Below are positions 1-4,539 of a stretch of 10,317 nucleotides of DNA, piece by piece. A program made the position numbers and the translations under genes. Under the pieces are notes generated by a model that was not told the DNA's origin, searched no databases, and saw only the letters and a list, made by a program, of their open reading frames with translations. The stretch's first letter is position 1. Each line of letters starts with the position of its first letter. The DNA is from a bacterium (lineage in GTDB: Bacteria; Caldisericota; Caldisericia; B22-G15), in the NCBI GenBank assembly GCA_012517755.1, contig JAAYUH010000081.1, positions 1-10,317 on the forward strand, read 5' to 3'.

Positions 1-30
1 AGAGAGAGGCTTATTAACCTCTCTCTTTTA
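1..30 (+). terminator. Rho-independent terminator of the upstream unit
   Basis: A perfect 9-bp inverted repeat, AGAGAGAGG (1-9) and CCTCTCTCT (18-26), encloses an 8-nt A/T-rich loop and runs straight into a short T tract (TTTT ending at 29). This is the layout of an intrinsic terminator on the plus strand. The stem holds several G-C pairs in an otherwise A/T-rich spacer. It presumably ends a gene lying left of the window. The T tract is short, so termination may be partial. Confidence 0.75.
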
Positions 31-36
31 TATAAT

Positions 37-74
37 AAGGAGGACTCTATATGAAAATAAATTATAAAAAATAA
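37..74 (+). promoter_or_regulatory. Strong SD feeding a 7-codon ORF that stops at an A6 run
   Basis: A near-perfect Shine-Dalgarno, AAGGAGG (37-43), lies 7 nt before ATG at 51. The frame reads MKINYKK and stops at TAA (72-74) just after six A residues (66-71). Slipping back one base after the second AAA codon, or adding one A, carries translation into the frame of the membrane protein and gives MKINYKKIILWMLFII. That is a natural positively charged start plus hydrophobic segment. The SD therefore probably belongs to the membrane protein gene, whose own ATG at 83 has no ribosome binding site. Programmed slippage, a real mutation or an assembly error cannot be told apart here. Confidence 0.6.
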
Positions 75-82
75 TATTATGG

Positions 83-622
83 ATGCTATTTATAATTGTT
101 TTAATAAATTTAATTTCTACTCCTCGTATTTTTGGAATTAGTTATGAATCAAGAGATACTTATATGAAATCAGAAAATATACTACCAAAATTAATTTCTG
201 AATTTTTTGATTCCTTTATCCATTCAACAATAAAAGAGATTTCTTATCGACTATTTTATGTTGTTTTTTCATTGATATATGTAGGCATTCCTCAATTTTT
301 TGCAATATGGGTAATTTATTTATTATTTCCTATACTTCAATTAATCCCTAAAAATTTTATGATTCTATTTATTATTCTTTGGTTAATTTTAAATTTCTCT
401 CTTATTATTTATCTATATAAAAAATTAAATATACCTAAGATAACCTTTATTAAGATTATAATTTACCCAATAATACTGAGTTGTTATATATTTATGATAC
501 TTTTAGAGCATGTTCTTCCTTCTATTAGCTATTTAATTTATCTTTTAATAGTAATTTCTATGATAGCATATCCACTCTACCTCATTGCAAGTTGGCTTGA
601 AAAACTAAAACCAATAAAATGA
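83..622 (+). CDS. Hypothetical multi-pass membrane protein, probably frameshifted at its 5' end
   Basis: The open frame encodes 179 residues that I do not recognise as any family. Hydrophobic segments suggest an N-terminal signal anchor (about 1-12), then membrane spans near 57-87 (one or two), 92-113, 122-143 and 146-171. A more polar stretch (about 20-55, with Glu, Lys, Arg and His) would face one side of the membrane, and the C-terminus is basic (EKLKPIK). ATG at 83 has no Shine-Dalgarno; the strong one at 37-43 serves ATG 51 in another frame, which stops at 72-74. A +1 base in the A6 run would add a charged MKINYKK start and complete a first membrane segment, so the gene is either slippage-expressed, recently broken or misassembled. 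It stands alone between a terminator and a repeat-rich spacer. No function can be assigned. Confidence 0.6.
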   Translation: MLFIIVLINLISTPRIFGISYESRDTYMKSENILPKLISEFFDSFIHSTIKEISYRLFYVVFSLIYVGIPQFFAIWVIYLLFPILQLIPKNFMILFIILWLILNFSLIIYLYKKLNIPKITFIKIIIYPIILSCYIFMILLEHVLPSISYLIYLLIVISMIAYPLYLIASWLEKLKPIK

Positions 623-825
623 AAATTTTAATTAAAAAATAAGAAAAAATTTAAGAATTTTCTAAAATTATAAATAATAATAAATGAAATCGAAAAAAAT
701 ATCTTTGACATGCCCCCATATCTTGGGCACTTAGAGGCCAAATGACCACCTATTAAATATAAATCACTAATAAAATTTATGGTTGATGATTTTAATTTTT
801 CTAATATGTTATGGACTTGTACAAG

Positions 826-852
826 TGGATTCCCATTTTCACGGGAATGACA
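826..852 (+). repeat. Palindromic repeat copy 1
   Basis: Well-kept copy with core ATTCCC-ATTTTCAC-GGGAAT followed by GACA. The G-to-A change next to the left CCC breaks one pair of the 8-bp stem. Confidence 0.85.
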
Positions 853-892
853 GAATATAAACATTTACACAATAATGACAAAATAAAAATAA

Positions 893-919
893 TGGATTCC
901 CGTTTTCACGGGAATGACA
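893..919 (+). repeat. Palindromic repeat copy 2
   Basis: Consensus copy. The 8-bp stem ATTCCCGT/ACGGGAAT closes a TTTC loop, flanked by TGG on the left and GACA on the right. Confidence 0.88.
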
Positions 920-930
920 AATAAAAAGAA

Positions 931-957
931 TGGATTGCCATACGCACAGGAATAACA
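931..957 (+). repeat. Palindromic repeat copy 3, decayed
   Basis: Same length and flanks (TGGATT at the left, ACA at the right), but the core reads ATTGCC-ATACGCAC-AGGAAT, so the stem has several mismatches. An old copy under no evident constraint. Confidence 0.65.
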
Positions 958-965
958 AAAGAATT

Positions 966-979
966 ACACGGGAATGACA
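966..979 (+). repeat. Right-half remnant of the palindromic repeat
   Basis: ACACGGGAATGACA matches only the right arm and tail of the 27-bp repeat; the left arm is missing. It lies just after decayed copy 3, which suggests partial deletion or replication slippage between copies. Confidence 0.6.
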
Positions 980-1030
980 AAAAACAGTTATTCCTAAGGA
1001 AGCAGGTATTTATATTATCATTAAAAATAT

Positions 1031-1057
1031 TAGATTCCCGTTTTCACGGGAATGACA
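1031..1057 (+). repeat. Palindromic repeat copy 4
   Basis: Core identical to copy 2 (ATTCCCGT, TTTC, ACGGGAAT), with TAG instead of TGG at the left edge and the usual GACA tail. Confidence 0.87.
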
Positions 1058-1069
1058 AAATGGAGGGAC

Positions 1070-1096
1070 TGGATTCCCTTTTTCACGGGAACGACA
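1070..1096 (+). repeat. Palindromic repeat copy 5
   Basis: Core ATTCCC-TTTTTCAC-GGGAAC followed by GACA. One change in each arm weakens the outer and inner stem pairs. It lies only 12 nt after copy 4. Confidence 0.83.
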
Positions 1097-1159
1097 AAAA
1101 GAGAAGTTACCAGTGATTGACAAAATAGAGTGTTTTTAAAACATCTATAATCTCATTTC

Positions 1160-1199
1160 TTTTCTTAATTTTAGAAATATTTTCTAAGATTAAAGAAAA
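1160..1199. repeat. Long A/T-rich hairpin
   Basis: Bases 1160-1177 pair with 1181-1199 over 18 positions, with one G-U pair (1170/1188) and one bulged A (1194), leaving a 3-nt centre TAT. No T tract follows on the plus strand, so it does not look like a standard terminator. It could be a remnant of a palindromic element or a structured upstream region. The high A+T makes chance pairing more likely than usual, but 18 paired positions is long. Confidence 0.5.
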
Positions 1200-1235
1200 A
1201 TCATAAAATTTCATATCAATTTAATATTAATATAT

Positions 1236-1263
1236 TTGACAGAAAGTACGAATAAAGTAAAAT
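1236..1263 (+). promoter_or_regulatory. Promoter of tRNA-Leu(CAA)
   Basis: A perfect -35 box TTGACA (1236-1241) is followed after 16 nt by TAAAAT (1258-1263), one mismatch from TATAAT. Transcription would start near 1270, giving a tRNA leader of about 30 nt. Position and quality fit a housekeeping sigma factor promoter for a stable RNA gene. Confidence 0.65.
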
Positions 1264-1273
1264 TTATTATATA

Positions 1274-1290
1274 AAAGGCGAAGTAGTGGA
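1274..1290 (+). repeat. Partial echo of the tRNA 5' end in the tRNA leader
   Basis: AAAGGCGAAGTAGTGGA matches the bases at 1296-1312, which hold the first 14 nt of the tRNA, at 14 of 17 positions, with a 22-nt offset. It lies in the predicted 5' leader. It looks like a short tandem duplication or the scar of an earlier tRNA copy. Most of GGCGAAG here could also pair with the tRNA acceptor 3' strand. Confidence 0.5.
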
Positions 1291-1298
1291 TATATAAA

Positions 1299-1386
1299 GC
1301 CGAAGTGGCGGAACAGGAAGACGCGGTAGACTCAAAATCTACTGGGGGTAAACCTCATGAGGGTTCGACTCCCTCCTTCGGCACCA
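1299..1386 (+). tRNA. tRNA-Leu, anticodon CAA
   Basis: This is an 88-nt class II tRNA gene with encoded CCA. The acceptor stem GCCGAAG (1299-1305) pairs with CTTCGGC (1376-1382), then A73 and CCA (1384-1386). The D region follows with GCGG and the GG pair in its loop. The anticodon stem GTAGA/TCTAC encloses the loop CTCAAAA, giving anticodon CAA at 1333-1335, which reads UUG leucine codons. A long variable arm follows, then the T arm GAGGG-TTCGACT-CCCTC. The long variable arm and the sequence start fit tRNA-Leu. It is preceded by a good promoter and by an imperfect copy of its own first bases. Confidence 0.95.
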
Positions 1387-1388
1387 GG

Positions 1389-1471
1389 TTTAGATTAATT
1401 ATTTTTTAAATTATGGAAAAAGGATGGAGATAAAAAAGTTGATAAAAAGGAGGATATTGAGATAAATAAAT
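1389..1471 (+). pseudogene. Decayed duplicate of the 5' end of the following small gene
   Basis: Bases 1389-1420 repeat 1525-1553 nearly exactly, with a 22-nt identical block (1399-1420 and 1532-1553) that includes an ATG. Similarity continues more weakly into coding sequence: ATG 1424 reads MEIKKLIK, and after a one-base shift in an A run (about 1444-1448) the frame continues KEDIEINKFIER. This resembles the NIKELIKKEDNKLNTLIEN region of the intact neighbour. The copy is frameshifted and cut off after about 30 codons. It seems to be a relic of a partial tandem duplication or a paralogue removed by deletion. Confidence 0.55.
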
Positions 1472-1491
1472 TCATCGAAAGATATGTGTGT

Positions 1492-1520
1492 TTGACAGAA
1501 AAATGGAGGTTTTTTTAATA
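1492..1520 (+). promoter_or_regulatory. Possible promoter of the small gene and MBL gene
   Basis: TTGACA (1492-1497) is followed after 17 nt by TTAATA (1515-1520), a weak -10. The block TTTGACAGAAA also occurs at the tRNA promoter (1235-1245), so this may be a duplicated promoter piece. The weak -10 keeps confidence low. Confidence 0.35.
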
Positions 1521-1545
1521 ATTCTTTAGATTTATTTTTTAAATT

Positions 1546-1827
1546 ATGGAAAAGATGAATATAAAAGAGTTAATAAAAAAAGAGGATAATAAACTTAATA
1601 CATTAATTGAAAATTGTTTAAGGACAATAATTACTTGTAATTATATTAAAAACATTAAATTTCCATTGCCAATAACAGATATTATTTATCAATGTCATAA
1701 AATTGAAAATGGATCAGGAATAGAAGAATTACTTGATTATATTAAAAAAGAGAGTGATAGGCTTTTTAATAAAAGGACATTTAATAATTGTTTAGAGTTT
1801 TTTAAAGAAGGTCTAAGTTTTGAATAG
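1546..1827 (+). CDS. Small hypothetical protein, 93 aa
   Basis: The product is not recognised. It is a small, Lys/Glu/Asn-rich, probably helical soluble protein with two Cys in the middle (CLRTIITC, about 24-31) and further Cys near 50 and 82. There is no signal peptide or membrane span. Starts are possible at 1546 and 1555 (MEKMNIKEL); neither has a clear Shine-Dalgarno, and an in-frame stop lies just upstream at 1540-1542. The gene ends within the start of the MBL-fold gene (8-nt overlap), so the two are very likely translationally coupled, and it may encode a partner or accessory of that hydrolase. A decayed copy of its 5' end lies about 130 bp upstream. The coupling supports a real gene; function is unknown. 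Confidence 0.65.
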   Translation: MEKMNIKELIKKEDNKLNTLIENCLRTIITCNYIKNIKFPLPITDIIYQCHKIENGSGIEELLDYIKKESDRLFNKRTFNNCLEFFKEGLSFE

Positions 1828-3289
1828 AATTTTAATTGAGGTTCTTGATGGAAAAAATTGTATAGGTGGAAGCAAAATATTAATTACAGAAAAAGATCGC
1901 TCTTTTTTTCTTGACTTTGGAAAAAATTTTAAAACATGGGGTAACTATTTCGAAGAGTATCTTCAGCCAAGAACTTCAGTTGGCCTTTATGATTTATGGA
2001 AATTAAATCTCATTCCAAAAGTTTCTAACATATATAGAGATGACTTGATAGTTTCTGATTTCAAAGAATTTGTTGAGAAAGAAAGAAAATTAAATTTAAA
2101 GGCTATTTTTTTATCTCATGCCCATCTTGATCATGCAGGGTTTATCTCAATTTTAAAAGATGATACAGAAATAGTAACATCAAGCATCACAAAAAAAATT
2201 TTAAAAGCACTTCAAGATACAGGCGATGGAAGAGTTTTCAATCAATTTACTGAATTGAAAATAAGGGAAGAAGAGATAGATGAACATGGTCAAAAAAAAT
2301 TAAAACAAAAAAAGGATAGAGAATCAATAAAAAGAAATTTTTTTGAAATAAATAACAATGAATTTGAAGGAGAAATTGATGGATTAAAATTTAAAACATT
2401 TTATGTTGATCATTCAATACCAGGTGCTTTAGCCTTTTATTTCGAATTTGAAAATATATCAATAGCATATACTGGAGATATAAGATTTCATGGAAAAAAT
2501 AGTGAAGATTCATATAATTTTTTAGAAAAAGTAAAAAAATTAAAACCAAATATTTTAATAACAGAGGGAACAAGAATGAATTATGAAAGTGAAAGTAAAA
2601 AGGAATCTGATGTATATAAATCTTCTTTTGAAGTTATAAATAATAACAAAGATAAACTTGTAATAGCAGATTTTGGACCAAGAAATATTGAAAGACTTGA
2701 AACTTTTTTAAAAATTGTAAAAGAAACCAGTAGAAAAATAGTTATAAATATAAAGGATGCTTATCTACTCGACCTATTAAAAGAAGATGGATTTAATATA
2801 ATTGATGATGATAATCTATTTATAATTTGTGAAAAAAAATCAAAAGAGAAAAAATGTCTAAATGAAGTTAAAAATAAATATGATGAAAAATTAATTACTA
2901 TCGAAGATATAAATAAAAATCTTGGTGAATTTATACTCTGCTATAGTTTTTGGGATCTAACTAATTTACTTGATATTGATTTAAAAGATGGAATTTATAT
3001 TTACTCTTCAAGCGAAGCATATTCAGAGGAACAGGAGTTTGACATTAAAAGATTATTCAACTGGCTTCACTATTTTAATCTTGAACCATTTGGAATTGAA
3101 TTAACAAATGATAAACCTAAATTCAGTGGAAATTTTCACTCCTCAGGTCATGCTTCTTATAAAGATATAAAATTTATGATAGATGAGATAAATCCTGAAT
3201 TTATAATTCCAGTTCATACTGAAAAATCTGAGATATTTAAAAATTTATATGGAAATAAGGTAATTGAAAAAGAATATTTTGAATTATAA
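1820..3289 (+). CDS. Beta-CASP metallo-beta-lactamase protein, RNase J-like
   Basis: The 489-residue product carries the metallo-beta-lactamase signature SHAHLDHAG (H100, H102, D104, H105), a later histidine in VDHSIPGA (H198) and the metal-bridging Asp in YTGD (D220). After a beta-CASP-like insert (about 250-430) come HSSGHAS (H440, H444) and IPVHTE (H467). This order, and the HxSGH and PVHTE motifs in particular, match the RNase J branch of beta-CASP nucleases, so a zinc-dependent RNA nuclease acting in the cytoplasm is the likely role. At 489 residues it is shorter than typical RNase J (about 550), with no evident C-terminal extension, so it may be a divergent relative rather than the main RNase J. 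A charged Lys/Glu/Gln stretch (about 145-172) sits between the first motifs. The start is TTG at 1820, supported by AAAGAAGG (1804-1811) and by overlap with the preceding small gene; no usable ATG lies near. Confidence 0.85.
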   Translation: MNRILIEVLDGKNCIGGSKILITEKDRSFFLDFGKNFKTWGNYFEEYLQPRTSVGLYDLWKLNLIPKVSNIYRDDLIVSDFKEFVEKERKLNLKAIFLSHAHLDHAGFISILKDDTEIVTSSITKKILKALQDTGDGRVFNQFTELKIREEEIDEHGQKKLKQKKDRESIKRNFFEINNNEFEGEIDGLKFKTFYVDHSIPGALAFYFEFENISIAYTGDIRFHGKNSEDSYNFLEKVKKLKPNILITEGTRMNYESESKKESDVYKSSFEVINNNKDKLVIADFGPRNIERLETFLKIVKETSRKIVINIKDAYLLDLLKEDGFNIIDDDNLFIICEKKSKEKKCLNEVKNKYDEKLITIEDINKNLGEFILCYSFWDLTNLLDIDLKDGIYIYSSSEAYSEEQEFDIKRLFNWLHYFNLEPFGIELTNDKPKFSGNFHSSGHASYKDIKFMIDEINPEFIIPVHTEKSEIFKNLYGNKVIEKEYFEL

Positions 3290-3290
3290 T
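3264..3290 (+). promoter_or_regulatory. Promoter of tRNA-Leu(CAG) inside the MBL gene end
   Basis: A perfect TATAAT (3285-3290) includes the stop codon of the MBL-fold gene. TTGAAA (3264-3269) lies 15 nt upstream, a little short for a -35. The start point would fall just before the tRNA at 3300. The tRNA may also be read through from the gene upstream. Confidence 0.5.
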
Positions 3291-3299
3291 TTAATCTAT

Positions 3300-3383
3300 G
3301 CGGAAGTGGCGGAATGGAATACGCGCTGGATTCAGGTTCCAGTGGGGAAACCCACGAGGGTTCAAATCCCTCCTTCCGCACCA
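3300..3383 (+). tRNA. tRNA-Leu, anticodon CAG
   Basis: This is an 84-nt class II tRNA gene with encoded CCA. The acceptor GCGGAAG (3300-3306) pairs with CTTCCGC (3373-3379), then A73 and CCA (3381-3383). The anticodon stem CTGGA/TCCAG encloses TTCAGGT, giving anticodon CAG at 3333-3335 for CUG codons, with G37 as usual for this isoacceptor. The long variable arm and the T arm GAGGG-TTCAAAT-CCCTC support the leucine call. It begins 11 nt after the stop of the MBL gene. Its CCA end is the left edge of a tandem duplication that reaches into the next gene. Confidence 0.95.
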
Positions 3384-3418
3384 TAAAAAATGGAAGATAC
3401 CATAAAAAATGGAAGATA
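3381..3418 (+). repeat. Perfect 19-bp tandem duplication from tRNA CCA to the alaX start
   Basis: The unit CCATAAAAAATGGAAGATA occurs at 3381-3399 and again, without a gap, at 3400-3418. The first copy starts with the tRNA CCA end, and each copy contains an ATG followed by GAAGAT. Only the second ATG (3409) opens the long alaX frame. The first (3390) is out of frame because 19 is not a multiple of three, and reads 14 codons before a stop (MEDTIKNGRYSILL). Perfect identity points to a recent slippage event or strong conservation. Confidence 0.9.
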
Positions 3419-4539
3419 TTCTATTTTATTGTAAAATTATTGAAAAAGGAGTTAAAGATAACAAAAAGTTTGTTATCTTAGATAATACACTTTTTTATCC
3501 AGATGGTAAGGGTGGACAAATTGGTGATAGAGGTGAAATAGGAGGGAAAAAGGTAAATTTTGTTTATGAAGAAAATGGTAAAATATTTCACTTTATCGAA
3601 GATTTTCCTCAAGATATAGAGGTAAAAGCAAGAATAGATGGAAAAAGAAGGGTTGATATATCAATACAGCACACCTCTCAACATATTCTTTCAAGAATTA
3701 TTTTAAATTTATATAATAAAGAGACAGTTAGTTTTCATATGGGAGAAGAAACTTCAACATTTGATATTGAATATTTTGATCTTAAAAAGGATGATATAAA
3801 GAGAATAGAAGAAGAGGCAAACAAAATAGTAACATTAAAAAAAGATATCAAGATATATTTTATTGATGAAGAAGATATAGATAAAATTCAATTAAGAAAA
3901 AATGTTGAATTGGATGGAAAAATAAGAGTTGTTGAAATAGATGATTTTGATAAAACAATGTGTGGTGGAACTCATATTAAGAATACAATTGAAATAAAAT
4001 TGATAAAAATAGTTAAATTTGAAAAAATTAAGGGAAACTTGATAAGAATTTATTATCTAAGTGGAGATAGAACTATCTTTTTTTTCAATTTACTTTCAGA
4101 AACTTTGGAGAATTTAAAAAATAGATATTCAGTTGGATTAAATGAAATTGAAAATTTTATAGATAATTTAATAAAAGAGAGAGATTTATCAAGAAAAAAA
4201 TTAAAATTATTAAAAGATGATTTAATTGAAAAAATTATCGAAGAAAACAGAGAAGAGAAAATGTTAATGACCTATTTACCATATCTTGAAAGTGAGGATT
4301 TAATTTATCTATCTAAAAAATTGATATCTAAGGATACAAATTTTATTTTTCTATATAATGATGATGCTGGAATTATTAATAAAAATGAATCATTAAATAT
4401 TGATCTATTCAAAATTTTAAATGAGATAAAAGAGAAATTTAATATAAAAGGTGGAGGAAAAGATTTTATAACTCTTAAAATTGATAAAAAGGGAAAGGAG
4501 ATTGAAAAATTTTTATGGGAAAAGATAAAATTGCAATAA
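3409..4539 (+). CDS. alaX: AlaX-type alanyl-tRNA editing protein with DHHA1 tail
   Basis: The 376-residue product resembles free-standing alanyl-tRNA editing proteins, which hydrolyse Ser or Gly wrongly attached to tRNA-Ala in trans. The N-terminal part has FYPDGKGGQIGDRG (29-42), the typical start of this domain. Zinc ligands are in QHTSQHIL (H88, H92) and CGGTH (C185, H189), within the tRNA-SAD region. After a helical, charged stretch (about 225-285) the C-terminus carries a glycine-rich GGG (348-350) as in the DHHA1/C-Ala domain, so it fits the long AlaX type. No aminoacylation domain is present, so it is not AlaRS itself. The start is the ATG inside the second copy of a 19-bp tandem repeat directly after tRNA-Leu; it has no clear Shine-Dalgarno, so it may be read from the tRNA transcript. 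The next gene overlaps its 3' end by 25 nt. Confidence 0.88.
   Translation: MEDILFYCKIIEKGVKDNKKFVILDNTLFYPDGKGGQIGDRGEIGGKKVNFVYEENGKIFHFIEDFPQDIEVKARIDGKRRVDISIQHTSQHILSRIILNLYNKETVSFHMGEETSTFDIEYFDLKKDDIKRIEEEANKIVTLKKDIKIYFIDEEDIDKIQLRKNVELDGKIRVVEIDDFDKTMCGGTHIKNTIEIKLIKIVKFEKIKGNLIRIYYLSGDRTIFFFNLLSETLENLKNRYSVGLNEIENFIDNLIKERDLSRKKLKLLKDDLIEKIIEENREEKMLMTYLPYLESEDLIYLSKKLISKDTNFIFLYNDDAGIINKNESLNIDLFKILNEIKEKFNIKGGGKDFITLKIDKKGKEIEKFLWEKIKLQ

Larger units (their letters stand above)
826..1096. repeat. Cluster of dRS3-like 27-bp palindromic repeats
   Basis: Four well-kept copies lie at 826-852, 893-919, 1031-1057 and 1070-1096, a decayed copy at 931-957, and a right-half remnant at about 966-979. 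The core is ATTCCC-N8-GGGAAT, usually ATTCCCGT, TTTC, ACGGGAAT, preceded by GG and followed by GACA. All copies point the same way. Spacing between copies is irregular (about 12 to 75 nt) and the spacers differ, so this is not a CRISPR array. The core formula equals that of the Neisseria dRS3 repeat, and the frame translating to CHSRENGNP is a common false ORF in genomes that carry such elements. A mechanism (REP-like, transposase-mobilised, or integration target) is not visible here. Confidence 0.85.
623..1298. other. Gene-poor, repeat-bearing spacer of about 680 bp
   Basis: I find no convincing gene. The one longer open frame, on the minus strand at 628-864, starts inside a palindromic repeat (translating as CHSRENGNP) and has no other protein-like feature. 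The left part is A/T-rich, with a short inverted repeat TGCCC/GGGCA (711-715, 725-729). From 826 to 1096 it holds a cluster of 27-bp palindromic repeats, then an A/T-rich hairpin (1160-1199), then the promoter of the tRNA-Leu gene. The local G+C of the repeats is clearly higher than that of the spacer around them. Confidence 0.7.

Noticed and set aside
31..36. TATAAT as -10 box
   Set aside because: It touches the AAGGAGG of the next gene, so a transcript started there would lack the ribosome binding site, and no -35 is visible because the terminator stem occupies that space.
711..729. TGCCC/GGGCA stem as a terminator of the first gene
   Set aside because: The stem has only 5 bp with a 9-nt loop, lies about 90 bp past the stop, and no T tract follows.
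628..864. 78-aa open frame on the minus strand
   Set aside because: Its first residues come from a palindromic repeat (CHSRENGNP, a familiar false translation), there is no ribosome binding site, and the rest looks like translated A/T-rich spacer.
826..1096. CRISPR array
   Set aside because: Repeats are short palindromes with irregular spacing from about 12 to 75 nt, several are decayed, and no cas gene is nearby.
1117..1151. Promoter TTGACA (1117) with TATAAT (1146)
   Set aside because: The gap is 23 nt, well beyond the normal 16-18, and TTGACA may derive from the GACA tail of the repeat family.
2391..2573. Antisense open frames inside the MBL, alaX, phosphoesterase, cdaA, cdaR and ligA genes
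   Set aside because: They lie fully or largely within well-supported genes, have no start signals or recognisable motifs, and are expected by chance in A/T-rich coding sequence.
3409..4539. Alanyl-tRNA synthetase fragment or pseudogene
   Set aside because: The frame is intact, with all zinc ligands and a C-terminal DHHA1-like part, which fits a free-standing AlaX better than a broken AlaRS.
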